Source: Candidatus Wolfebacteria bacterium
GTDB lineage: Bacteria > Patescibacteriota > Minisyncoccia > UBA6257 > UBA9933
Length of the DNA stretch: 23,900 bases
Assembly (NCBI GenBank): GCA_026394835.1
Contig: JAPLZW010000104.1
Span: 1 to 23,900 of the forward strand
Direction of reading: 5' to 3'
Below, in pieces: positions 6,105-13,094 of the stretch (position 1 is its first letter; the number at the start of each line of letters is the position of its first letter). A program made the position numbers and the translations under genes. A model generated the notes under the pieces. The model was not told the DNA's origin. It saw only the letters and a list, made by a program, of their open reading frames with translations, and did not search any database.

Positions 6105-7306
6105 TTGAAAACACTCTCAAAATCCTGCTTTATCAGATGACGGACTTTTTGCGCCTTAGAATAATACGCGTCGTAATATCCGGAAGACAAAACGAAATTC
6201 CCCAGGATTATCCTTCTCTGCGTTTCTGAACCGAATCCCCTGCCTTTTTGGTTGAAATAAATATCCCATAAAGCCGTCCGTTCGCTCTTTACGCCCTCCT
6301 CAATCCGCGAATAACGGATTCCATCAAACCGCGCGAGGTTCGCGCTCACCTCCGCGGGCATAATAATGTAATAAGCCGATAGCGCATATTTTGTATGAGG
6401 CAAACTGATTTCCTTAATTTCCAATCCTAAAGATTTAAGTTTCGCCATCGCCAAGTCAATCGCTTTTTTAACCTCCGAAGATAAACCATCTATAAAATAT
6501 TCCTTGGGAATCCCTATTTTCAGTTTTTTGATGTCTTCGAGTTTAGGATTTAAAATTTCATCTCCGTATCCTTGGGGCAAAGAGATGCTCGTCGAATCCA
6601 TCTCGTCTCTGCCCGCGATTTCTTTGAATAAAATCGCCGCATCGCGGACTGTTTTCCCAAAAGAACCGATTTGGTCAAGGCTTGATGCCATAGCTATTAA
6701 GCCATACCTTGAAACCGCGCCATAAGTCGGTTTTAGGCCCGCAACCCCGCAAAACCCCGCCGGTTGCCTTATGGAACCGCCGGTATCCGAACCCAATGCC
6801 GCAAGAGCCATCCCCGATGCCACCGCCGCGGCTGAACCGCCGGAAGAACCTCCGGGCACCCGGTCCGTATCGTAAGGATTCTTAGTGGTTTTAAAGCCCG
6901 AATTTTCCGTTGAAGAACCCATGGCAAATTCATCCAAATTGGTTTTCCCCAGAATAACCGCGCCGGCTTCTTTAAGTTTAGATACTACGGTAGCGTCATA
7001 GCTTGCCCTATAACTTTCAAGAATTTTTGACGCCGCGGTCGTCACCTCGCCCTCTACCATCATATTGTCTTTCAGGGCAATCGGCACACCGGCTAAAAGC
7101 CCCAAATCTTTTCCTTCGGCCAATTCCACATCAATACGGCTGGCCTCTGATAATGCCAAGTCTTTCGTGATTCTTAGAAAAGCGTTAATCTTTCCGTCCA
7201 TTTCTTCAATATGGCCAAAAAATTTTTCCGTTATTTCGAAAGCGGAAAATTCCTTCCTCACCAGCCCTTCATGAAATTTTTCTATCGTCAAATCGGATAT
7301 TTCCAT
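6062..7306 (-). CDS. gatA: Aspartyl/glutamyl-tRNA amidotransferase subunit A, 3'-broken
   Basis: The glutaminase/amidase subunit of GatCAB, which converts Glu-tRNA-Gln or Asp-tRNA-Asn to the amidated form. The Ser-cisSer-Lys triad is intact when counted from the ATG at 7306: Lys79 (IALKDN), Ser154 (GGSSGGS) and Ser178 (GSDTGGSIRQPAG), the same numbering as characterised GatA. Similarity runs to about residue 400 (KQDFESVF). Then the frame shifts and ends after an unrelated 14-residue tail. The region expected to carry a V-x-L-T-P-T-S-P-T type segment and an N-L-A-G-L/I-P-x-I-S-V-P segment is absent. The ATG at 7306 (1 base after the gatC stop) is preferred over a TTG at 7315. Either the gene is inactivated, or the contig has a local deletion; the latter is likely because GatA is usually essential. 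Confidence 0.9.
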   Translation of the reverse strand: MEISDLTIEKFHEGLVRKEFSAFEITEKFFGHIEEMDGKINAFLRITKDLALSEASRIDVELAEGKDLGLLAGVPIALKDNMMVEGEVTTAASKILESYRASYDATVVSKLKEAGAVILGKTNLDEFAMGSSTENSGFKTTKNPYDTDRVPGGSSGGSAAAVASGMALAALGSDTGGSIRQPAGFCGVAGLKPTYGAVSRYGLIAMASSLDQIGSFGKTVRDAAILFKEIAGRDEMDSTSISLPQGYGDEILNPKLEDIKKLKIGIPKEYFIDGLSSEVKKAIDLAMAKLKSLGLEIKEISLPHTKYALSAYYIIMPAEVSANLARFDGIRYSRIEEGVKSERTALWDIYFNQKGRGFGSETQRRIILGNFVLSSGYYDAYYSKAQKVRHLIKQDFESVFNPSAGGNCRWDSSL

Positions 7307-7307
7307 A

Positions 7308-7610
7308 TTATTCAAAAATCGCCGGCACTTTTAAAAGTCCGTCCTGTTTTTCCGGAAACGCATCCGTAATCCGCGCCTTGGTTTTTCCGCGATTATTGAT
7401 TTTTACGGATTCATCATCCCGAAAAACATTTATTCCCGTAACGCCTCCGGCCATAGATTCAACATTCTCGGTATCCACTTCTTTTAGCTCCTCAAAACGA
7501 GAAAGTATTTCGCCCAAATCGTGGAGGAGTTTTTCTTCTGTTCCTTTTTTGATATCCAGTTTTCCCAGGCCGGCCAGATATTCCAATGTTTTCTTGTTTA
7601 ATTCCCCCAT
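7308..7610 (-). CDS. gatC: Aspartyl/glutamyl-tRNA amidotransferase subunit C
   Basis: A 100-residue protein that wraps around GatA and stabilises it on GatB. It has the family pattern: an N-terminal helix LEYLAGLGKLDIKK, a second helix LLHDLGEILSRFEELKEVDT, and the C-terminal part with INVFRDDE and DAFPEKQDGLLKVPAIFE, where the A-P-x-x-x-x-G-x-x-x-V-P-x-I pattern is typical of GatC. It is translationally coupled to gatA (1-base gap). gatB is not in this window. Confidence 0.92.
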   Translation of the reverse strand: MGELNKKTLEYLAGLGKLDIKKGTEEKLLHDLGEILSRFEELKEVDTENVESMAGGVTGINVFRDDESVKINNRGKTKARITDAFPEKQDGLLKVPAIFE

Positions 7611-7640
7611 CTTAACTCTTATGTCTTATTTCTCAGTTCC

Positions 7641-7982
7641 TCAATTTCTTTGTCTTTCGGTTTTCAATTCTTCTTCGGTTTTATCGAATATCTTTTTTTC
7701 TTGCTTCAACCCGGAAATCAATATCCTTTCTCCGATAAAAAAAGACACAAAAAGTCCGGTCATAAGAAGCACAACAACGCTAATAATTATAGAAAGAATG
7801 TTTGACCATAGAGGCGTTATCCCAAACCACTCGCTTGCCAAGTCCGCCGCTCCCCAAACTCCGCGCCAAAAAAGCACGATAGCAAAAGCCCCTATCAGAG
7901 TGTAAATCACCGGCCTGCGGCTTAAAATCGCCCTGATTTTATCTTCCAACTTGTCGAAAAATCTATAAGTTTCGCGGATCAT
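7641..7982 (-). CDS. Small two-TM membrane protein, CPR-type hypothetical
   Basis: A 113-residue protein if started at the ATG at 7982. An N-terminal amphipathic basic stretch (RETYRFFDKLEDKIRAILSR) is followed by two hydrophobic helices (VIYTLIGAFAIVLFWRGVWG, then ILSIIISVVVLLMTGLFVSF) and a charged coiled-coil-like tail rich in Lys and Glu. The family has no name that I recognise; similar FWRGVW-containing small membrane proteins occur in CPR genomes. A longer frame to a TTG at 8021 would start inside the predicted promoter, so the ATG at 7982 is preferred. It lies between ligA and gatC. Confidence 0.7.
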   Translation of the reverse strand: MIRETYRFFDKLEDKIRAILSRRPVIYTLIGAFAIVLFWRGVWGAADLASEWFGITPLWSNILSIIISVVVLLMTGLFVSFFIGERILISGLKQEKKIFDKTEEELKTERQRN

Positions 7983-7991
7983 TTCTTTAAT

Positions 7992-8021
7992 ATAATAGCA
8001 CCAAAAACGGGGTTTTATCAA
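7992..8021 (-). promoter_or_regulatory. Promoter before the small membrane protein and gatCA
   Basis: On the minus strand, -35 TTGATA (8021-8016), an 18-base spacer and -10 TATTAT (7997-7992) with an upstream TGC forming an extended -10. The predicted start near 7985 is almost at the ATG at 7982, so the message would be nearly leaderless. Confidence 0.6.
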
Positions 8022-8025
8022 ATTC

Positions 8026-10092
8026 TTATTTTATAAGGCCGGAAAAATCTTTTTCGGTTAAAATTTTTATTCCCAATTTTTTGGCTTTTTCCAATTTAGA
8101 GCCGGGCTCATTGCCCGCAACCAGGTAATCGGTTTTTTGGCTTACCGATTCGGAAATATCCCCGCCCAATCCGCGAATTCTTTCTTTAACTTCATCCCGG
8201 CTCATGGACTCAAGCGTGCCGGTCAAAACGAAAACTTTAGCCCTGAGTTTTGAGCCTCGAGCCTTGAGTTTTGGCTGCTCTATCTTTATCCCGGCCCCCT
8301 CCATCTTCTCCAAAAATTTCTTGTTTTTCTCATTACGGAACCAATCATAAATACTTTGCGCTACTTTTGGGCCAACATCCGGAATCCTCCGTAATTCTTC
8401 TAAAGAAACATTTTGGAATACTTTTATAAAATCTCCGATTTTTATTTGGAAATTATAAATTGGGAATTGGAAATTCCGCGCTAAAAGCGCGGCGGTTTCC
8501 TCTCCCACGTGAAGAATGCCCAGAGAATATATAAATCGCGGCAAAGATATTATCTTCTTGGATTCAATTTCCTTGATTATGTTGTCTGCCGATTTCTCCC
8601 CGAAACGTTCAAGCGCCAGAATATCACCGGCTTTCAATTCAAAAATATCGGCCGCATCGCTTATAAGCCCTTCATCCAGAAACCGATCTATTATTTTTGG
8701 CCCCAGACCCCTTAAATCAAAAGCTTGCCGCGAAACAAAGTGCTGAAGCCCCTCCCTGTTTCTTGCTCCGCAGTCCGGATTAGAACACCGGTAAATCGCG
8801 CCCTCTTTAATTATTTTAGAGTTATCAATCGGGCAATGGGTCGGGATGCTTATTTCTTTTTCCCTTCCCGTTCGAAATTCTTTCAAAACCTTGCTGATTT
8901 GCGGAATAACGTCTCCCGCCCGGCTTACGATGACCGTGTCTCCGATTTTCAATCCGAGCCTTTGAATTTGATCAAAGTTGTGCAACGTGGCGTGGGTAAT
9001 CGTGATGCCGCCTACTTGGACCGGCTTCAAAATCGCAACCGGCGTTAGTGTCCCTGTACGGCCGATTTGGATCCTTACGTCTTCCACAATGGTTGTCGCT
9101 TCTTTGGGAGAAAACTTATAAGCGATTGCCGCCCTGGGCGCTTTGCCTATTATTCCTCCATCTTCAAAAACGCGGTTATTATTGGCGATTACCACAATAC
9201 CGTCAATTTCATAAGGCAATCCGTCCCTGTGCCTTTCCCAATAATTTCTGAATTCAAAAACTTCTTCCATGTTTCTTTCCGGACGATTATAGGGATTAAT
9301 TTTGAAGCCGTAATCTTTAAGCAGTTTATGTTTTTCTTCGTGAGTCTTTATCCCCTGCTTTGCGAACTCCGATGCCGGCAAAACTATTTCATAAATAAAA
9401 GAATCCATCTTGCGGCTCGCGGCCACTTTGGAGTCAAGCTGCCTTATGGAGCCGGCGACCAGATTCCGCGGATTAGCGAAAAGTTTTCCGCCTTTTTTAT
9501 CTTGTTCTTTATTCACTCTTTCCAATTCATTTTTGGTAATGAAGATTTCGCCCCTCACAATTAATTTTTCCGGTAATTTTATTTTCGCTTCATGATTCAG
9601 ATTCAACGGAATCGCTTCTACGGTTCTAAGATTCTGCGTAACATCTTCCCCAATCATTCCATCACCCCTTGTCGAACCCAAAACCAAAATTCCTTTCTCG
9701 TAAATAAGTTCAATCGCCAATCCGTCTATTTTAAGCTCGCAATAATAAAGAGGTTCCCTCTCGGGATTCAATTTATAACTCAAATAATTTTCGAGGCGCG
9801 AAAACCACGCTCTCATGTCGGCTTCGGAAAAAGCGTCATTAAAAGAAATCATCCGTTCGCCATGGCGGACTTTTTTAAAACCCTTTGATGGCTTCCCGGC
9901 TATGACTTGCGTCGGAGAATCGGAAGTTATAAACTCCGGAAATTTTTCTTCCAAATCAAACAGTTCTTTCTTCAGCGTGTCCAAAGCCGACTCGGAAATT
10001 TCTTCCTGATTTAAAACCGCGCGCATATAGCGTTCGCGGCTTACATATTTTTTAAGATGTTCAATGCGTTTTTTGGCTTGTTCCTCAGTCAT
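8026..10092 (-). CDS. ligA: NAD+-dependent DNA ligase
   Basis: Seals nicks during replication and repair using NAD+. At 688 residues it has all domains in order: Ia region (1-60), adenylation domain with the nucleophile Lys121 in CELKIDGLA, OB fold (GRTGTLTPVAILKPVQVGG), zinc finger (420-441), helix-hairpin-helix region (about 455-590) and a BRCT domain (about 618-688, VFVLTGTLESMSRDEV). The zinc finger has Cys420, Cys436 and Cys441, but Asp423 where the second Cys is expected. Two segments look like translated spacer repeats: NFQFPIYNFQ (540-549) inside the HhH region, and QPKLKARGSKLRAK (606-619) in the linker before BRCT. The start is ATG at 10092, preceded by AAGGCGAG. It is the first gene downstream of the pilus operon. 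Confidence 0.96.
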   Translation of the reverse strand: MTEEQAKKRIEHLKKYVSRERYMRAVLNQEEISESALDTLKKELFDLEEKFPEFITSDSPTQVIAGKPSKGFKKVRHGERMISFNDAFSEADMRAWFSRLENYLSYKLNPEREPLYYCELKIDGLAIELIYEKGILVLGSTRGDGMIGEDVTQNLRTVEAIPLNLNHEAKIKLPEKLIVRGEIFITKNELERVNKEQDKKGGKLFANPRNLVAGSIRQLDSKVAASRKMDSFIYEIVLPASEFAKQGIKTHEEKHKLLKDYGFKINPYNRPERNMEEVFEFRNYWERHRDGLPYEIDGIVVIANNNRVFEDGGIIGKAPRAAIAYKFSPKEATTIVEDVRIQIGRTGTLTPVAILKPVQVGGITITHATLHNFDQIQRLGLKIGDTVIVSRAGDVIPQISKVLKEFRTGREKEISIPTHCPIDNSKIIKEGAIYRCSNPDCGARNREGLQHFVSRQAFDLRGLGPKIIDRFLDEGLISDAADIFELKAGDILALERFGEKSADNIIKEIESKKIISLPRFIYSLGILHVGEETAALLARNFQFPIYNFQIKIGDFIKVFQNVSLEELRRIPDVGPKVAQSIYDWFRNEKNKKFLEKMEGAGIKIEQPKLKARGSKLRAKVFVLTGTLESMSRDEVKERIRGLGGDISESVSQKTDYLVAGNEPGSKLEKAKKLGIKILTEKDFSGLIK
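8239..8274 (-). repeat. Permuted-word repeat inside ligA (HhH-BRCT linker)
   Basis: On the coding strand, words of the form CAAAACTCA, AGGCTCG, AGGCTCA, AAACTCA follow each other with small changes. The translation is a basic linker. The style matches the intergenic repeats at 10455, 18003, 20222, 21103 and 23728. Confidence 0.5.
8441..8475 (-). repeat. AATTTCCAATT-type repeat inside ligA
   Basis: On the coding strand, AATTTCC, AATTCCC, AATTTAT, AATTTCC occur in tandem and are translated as NFQFPIYNFQ. Related words occur in pilD (12666-12732) and in the leader of the prepilin at 11059. Confidence 0.6.
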
Positions 10093-10096
10093 CTCG

Positions 10097-10122
10097 CCTT
10101 AATTATACACGAGAAATTAAGG
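10097..10122 (-). promoter_or_regulatory. Candidate ligA promoter within an inverted repeat
   Basis: A -10 TATAAT (10107-10102, minus strand) lies 9 bases before the ligA ATG, without a good -35. It is enclosed by a perfect 8-bp inverted repeat, CCTTAATT with AATTAAGG (10097-10104 and 10115-10122). The repeat could be an operator or a weak hairpin between the pilus operon and ligA. The inner arm also supplies the AAGG that might serve as a ribosome binding site. Confidence 0.4.
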
Positions 10123-10491
10123 ACCAAAAGTCACCTCAAAAGCCCTAAAAGTGTTGGAGTACTTTCCGATTGATTTGGTGGATGTGGGAGAACTGTATAC
10201 CTCCAAGTTCGCGCCGTTCGTGAGCGAGGGTGAATTCGGGTAATACCTGTCCAACTCCGGTCTGGCGCTGTCTTTCGTCCTTTGATACAAGTCCCACTCA
10301 ATTCCGGCATCCGCGGCCGCGATAGCCACAGCCGAACTTGCCGAGTCCGTTGATTGCCTTATCCGAAGAAGCATAAGATAGCCGGCGATGGTGGAAGCCG
10401 CGACCATCACGCCCCCCAAAACCAAAACAGTCATTAATAAGACTTGGCCACGTTCGCAGTTTTTAGTTTTTAGTTTATAGTTTTTAGCCAT
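10117..10491 (-). CDS. PilX-like minor pilus assembly protein
   Basis: A 124-residue protein starting at the ATG at 10491, 1 base after the stop of the preceding prepilin gene. The leader MAKNYKLKTKNCERG is followed by a hydrophobic helix (GQVLLMTVLVLGGVMVAAST and on to YLMLLRI) and a soluble part that includes AVAIAAADAGIEWDLYQR. The E-x-G-I-E/A-A-D-A-G-I-E pattern right after the helix is characteristic of PilX/GspK-type N-termini, and this protein is short. Such proteins sit at the pilus tip and promote assembly. The leader is encoded by the AAAAACTA-type repeat. The assignment to PilX rather than another minor pilin is from general pattern and gene order. Confidence 0.65.
   Translation of the reverse strand: MAKNYKLKTKNCERGQVLLMTVLVLGGVMVAASTIAGYLMLLRIRQSTDSASSAVAIAAADAGIEWDLYQRTKDSARPELDRYYPNSPSLTNGANLEVYSSPTSTKSIGKYSNTFRAFEVTFGP
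10455..10487 (-). repeat. AAAAACTA-type repeat at the 5' end of the PilX-like gene
   Basis: On the coding strand, AAAAACTA, TAAACTA, AAAACTA, AAAACTG follow in tandem directly after the ATG and encode the Lys/Asn-rich leader. The same words appear in the spacer at 23728-23757. Confidence 0.6.
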
Positions 10492-10492
10492 C

Positions 10493-11059
10493 TTAAAAGT
10501 TTCTCGCGCTGACAGTTGTTTGAATATCAAAAGAAAAATTCTCGAAATAAGTATTTCTGGGCGCAACCGACAAATCTATCGTTATCCGGGGAGGATAATC
10601 GCTGCTTCCGCCATAACATTTTACATCCGAGCCATTGACTCCTTTCCCGCAAAGGGAAACGGACAGCCTCTTGACTTCAATGCTGTCGGCTGTAATCTTT
10701 TCTCCGCTAGAATTTCCAACCCGGCGCTTTACGGCGCTATCTTCAATATAATAAACCACGTCTTTGTCCGCGGCATTTTTAAATGCCACCCCGAAGCCCC
10801 CGGAAAAATCTTTGAATTCGCTCCCGACGCGCAATTCACGGGACATCTGCTCCAGAGCGGAATTCATATTGTCATTCGCTTCCATAAGGGCGACTATCGC
10901 CCGCTGGGTTCTTATAGCCCTCACAAAACTGCCGGCCGCGATTGAAATAAGGACCGCGAAAAGAGTCATCGCCACCAAAAGTTCTATCAGCGTAAATCCC
11001 TGACTGGATTTTGATTTTTCCGCCTTTGGAAATTGAAAATTGAAAATTGAAAATTTCAT
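10493..11059 (-). CDS. Prepilin-like minor pilin (GspJ/PilW type)
   Basis: A 188-residue protein with a class III signal peptide: a basic leader, then the processing site SSQG-FTLIELLVAMTLFAVL, with Gly at -1, Phe at +1 and Glu at +5. PilD would cut and methylate it. The C-terminal globular part ends with ITIDLSVAPRN and FSFDIQTTVSARNF, typical of GspJ/PilW-like minor pilins. Its leader MKFSIFNFQFPKAE is translated repeat sequence. It starts 3 bases after the pilV-like gene stop. Confidence 0.75.
   Translation of the reverse strand: MKFSIFNFQFPKAEKSKSSQGFTLIELLVAMTLFAVLISIAAGSFVRAIRTQRAIVALMEANDNMNSALEQMSRELRVGSEFKDFSGGFGVAFKNAADKDVVYYIEDSAVKRRVGNSSGEKITADSIEVKRLSVSLCGKGVNGSDVKCYGGSSDYPPRITIDLSVAPRNTYFENFSFDIQTTVSARNF
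11029..11057 (-). repeat. AATTTTC repeat encoding a prepilin leader
   Basis: On the coding strand, AATTTTC occurs three times in tandem and is followed by AATTTCC, immediately after the start codon. It is translated as FSIFNFQF. Confidence 0.6.
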
Positions 11060-11062
11060 GAT

Positions 11063-11587
11063 TTATGGCCTCCAATTATAAAAACGGTCTTCCAAATTTA
11101 AAGAAAAGCTGGCGTTCCCCCTGGTCGTCCAGTTGACTATGGAATTAACCTGAATTTGGTCGCTGCCGACAGGGGTAATATGTATTTTTCTTCGGAAAGA
11201 AGTCGGTGTTCCCGCGTCATAACCATATCTGCCTGTCGGAGCATCGTATTTTATAAAATCGCCCGAAGCGACGGAATTTGAGCAATCCACCGGTTTCACG
11301 TCTATGTAGACAGATTGATAATCAACCTCGTAACAGCTGTCTGTCGTAAAGCTATGATTCCAAGCAAGCCCCTGGAGAGTATTCCCGTCTATAAGATTTT
11401 TAGTGACTTCTATCCCTTCCGATGCCAGAAATGATGCCGTAAATTGGTCGGATACGACTCGATTCAAGCTCAAGGATTGGGAAAGGAGCGTAAAAACTCC
11501 CATAATCCCGAAAGTTATGATACCGATGGCTATCATTGATTCAATCAATATCTGCCCTTTTTCTTTTTTGCGGAAAATTACAGTCAT
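11063..11587 (-). CDS. Prepilin-like minor pilin (PilV/GspI type)
   Basis: A 174-residue protein. The N-terminus MTVIFRKKEKG-QILIESMIAIGIITFGIMG is a class III prepilin signal with Gly at -1 and Glu at +5, though +1 is Gln rather than Phe or Met, as often seen in PilV-like proteins. The following helix is LLSQSLSLNRVVSDQFTASF and the segment ASEGIEVTKNLIDGN is the common minor-pilin A-x-E-G-I-E motif. It contains two Cys (SCYEVDY and DCSNS) that could form a disulfide. It lies in the minor-pilin cluster between the GspH-like and GspJ-like genes. Confidence 0.75.
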   Translation of the reverse strand: MTVIFRKKEKGQILIESMIAIGIITFGIMGVFTLLSQSLSLNRVVSDQFTASFLASEGIEVTKNLIDGNTLQGLAWNHSFTTDSCYEVDYQSVYIDVKPVDCSNSVASGDFIKYDAPTGRYGYDAGTPTSFRRKIHITPVGSDQIQVNSIVNWTTRGNASFSLNLEDRFYNWRP

Positions 11588-11596
11588 TTTAAATTA

Positions 11597-12115
11597 TTAT
11601 TGCGCGGTTATTTGTCCGGCCGGAGTTACGACAACCGCCGAAGAATTACCCGTTTGAGTTATCGCCAGAACTATTCTTGCGTCTCCGCCGGAAGCGTTAA
11701 AAATATAGGTGTCCGGATTGGGCGGCATAAAAAATATATCCGAGACATCAAGGTCCACAAAGCTAATGGTGGAAGGCAGGAAAAAATCCGATTCGAACTT
11801 GTCGCTTGCCCCGTCAACATATTTCTTGGACATGGAAGGGGAAAAACAATCTTCTCCCGCCAGGGGAAAAACCCTGTAAATAAAATAACTTCCTCCGGGA
11901 TCAAGATGGACTCCGTATCCGCAAGGAGACTCGCTCTTGCCGAAGGTCGCGACACTCAAAGTTTTCGCCCTGAAAACCGCGCTTGCCAATTTTGACTGCT
12001 CCCTGAAAAGGACTATTTGATACTCTCCGGTGCGATTATAAACAATAAGAAGAGACGAAAGCATCGCCGTAATCGCGACGACTATAAGCATTTCAACAAG
12101 GGTGAATCCTTTCAT
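11597..12115 (-). CDS. Prepilin-like minor pilin (FimT/GspH type)
   Basis: A 172-residue protein with a very short leader MKG and the class III signal G-FTLVEMLIVVAITAMLSSLL. GspH/FimT-like features are the segment EQSKLASAVFRAKTLSVAT (helix after the N-domain) and the C-terminal IVLAITQTGNSSAVVVTPAG, where the glycine-rich final strands G-x-I-x-A-Q are typical. It begins 9 bases after the pilD stop. The role is as part of the tip-initiation complex of the pilus, inferred from the family and cluster. Confidence 0.75.
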   Translation of the reverse strand: MKGFTLVEMLIVVAITAMLSSLLIVYNRTGEYQIVLFREQSKLASAVFRAKTLSVATFGKSESPCGYGVHLDPGGSYFIYRVFPLAGEDCFSPSMSKKYVDGASDKFESDFFLPSTISFVDLDVSDIFFMPPNPDTYIFNASGGDARIVLAITQTGNSSAVVVTPAGQITAQ

Positions 12116-12124
12116 GAACCAGGA

Positions 12125-13021
12125 TTAAATGATTTTATTCAAAAAATTGAAATAGGCGTCAAATAACGGAAAGCCAAAAAAGAAAACCAAGGACGAACCG
12201 AGAACGAGAAACGGCCCGAAGGGCACCATATCTTTCATTGTTTTTCGGCCGATTGCCATAAGAGAAAGGCTGATGATGGCTCCCAAGACAAAAGACAGGG
12301 CAATTATAATAAGAGCTTCCGGCCAGCCGAATAAAATTCCCAAAGCCGCGGCTAATTTCAAATCTCCCAAACCCATTGCTTTGCCCCGGCTCAAAAATAT
12401 TATCGCCCCGAAGAACAGCAATCCGAAAAGGAAACCCGCAAAATAATTTACGAAAATATTTTCCCGAAAACCCAAGAGGAACGCGTAGTGCCCGAAAAAT
12501 TGGCTTGAATAAAAATCAAATTCATTAAAGAAATAAGTCAGGCCGAAGAGAACCAGCCCCAAGAATCCCAAGAGAAAATTCACCGAGTCCGGGATAACGA
12601 ATTTCCTTAAATCCACAACCGAAAGCAGAAGGAATAGAAGGAAAACAATTATCCAGATAACGGCAGTTAATAGCTGATAATCGGATAATTGATTAATTAA
12701 TTGAAAATTGAGAATTGAAAATTGGAAATTTAACAATCGCCACGGCACAAAAACGAAAATCAGCCCCGCGAGCATTTCAACAACAGGGTATTGAAAAGAT
12801 AATTGTTTGCCGCACGACCGGCACCGTCCGCGCTGGACAATAAAACTTAAAAGCGGCACAAGCTCGTACCACGAAAGGGTTTTTCCGCAATGGGAACAGC
12901 GCGAACGGCCGCCGATAGTCCTTTGGCTCAAAACTTTTTCTCCGGGACGATAGCGCAAAGAAACGACATTGATAAAACTGCCGGCCGAGAGCCCAAGGAT
13001 GAAAAGTATCAAATAAATCAT
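12125..13021 (-). CDS. pilD: Prepilin leader peptidase / N-methyltransferase
   Basis: An integral-membrane aspartic peptidase (A24) that cuts prepilin leaders and methylates the new N-terminus. The 298 residues include the N-terminal GSFINVVSLRYRPGE, a zinc site of four Cys (42, 45, 67, 70 in CSHCGKT and CRSCGKQ), and the two catalytic Asp, D137 in VVDLRKFVIPD and D220 in the GLGD motif (AMGLGDLKLAAALG). MVPFGPFL is also present. Residues 98-116 (NFQFSILNFQLINQLSDYQ) have no counterpart in the family and are translated from AATTTTC-type repeats, between the cytoplasmic domain and the next membrane helix. All processing residues are intact. It lies between the major pilin and the minor pilin genes. 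Confidence 0.95.
   Translation of the reverse strand: MIYLILFILGLSAGSFINVVSLRYRPGEKVLSQRTIGGRSRCSHCGKTLSWYELVPLLSFIVQRGRCRSCGKQLSFQYPVVEMLAGLIFVFVPWRLLNFQFSILNFQLINQLSDYQLLTAVIWIIVFLLFLLLSVVDLRKFVIPDSVNFLLGFLGLVLFGLTYFFNEFDFYSSQFFGHYAFLLGFRENIFVNYFAGFLFGLLFFGAIIFLSRGKAMGLGDLKLAAALGILFGWPEALIIIALSFVLGAIISLSLMAIGRKTMKDMVPFGPFLVLGSSLVFFFGFPLFDAYFNFLNKII
12666..12732 (-). repeat. AATTTTCAATTCTC repeat inside pilD
   Basis: On the coding strand, AATTTCC, AATTTTC, AATTCTC, AATTTTC, AATTAATTAATCAATT follow in tandem and grade into words like AATTATC and GATTATC. Unlike nearby sequence, it is very AT-rich. It is translated as an insert in PilD. Confidence 0.6.
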
Positions 13022-13027
13022 TTCTTA

Positions 13028-13069
13028 AAAAATTTAAGCCAGTCGCCGGAATTCGCCCGATTGACTGGC
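13028..13069 (-). terminator. Hairpin terminator/attenuator after the major pilin gene
   Basis: On the minus strand a 7-bp stem, GCCAGTC with GACTGGC, encloses an 18-base loop that contains a smaller CGG/CCG pairing and is followed by TTAAATTTTTT. It lies in the only larger gap (73 bases) of the pil operon, between the major pilin and pilD. It may reduce read-through so that pilin mRNA exceeds that of downstream genes. Confidence 0.6.
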
Positions 13070-13094
13070 CCAATTATTACCCGGCAGAATACCA

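Noticed and set aside
9067..9564. 165-residue plus-strand frame inside ligA
   Set aside because: Antisense shadow of a complete ligA.
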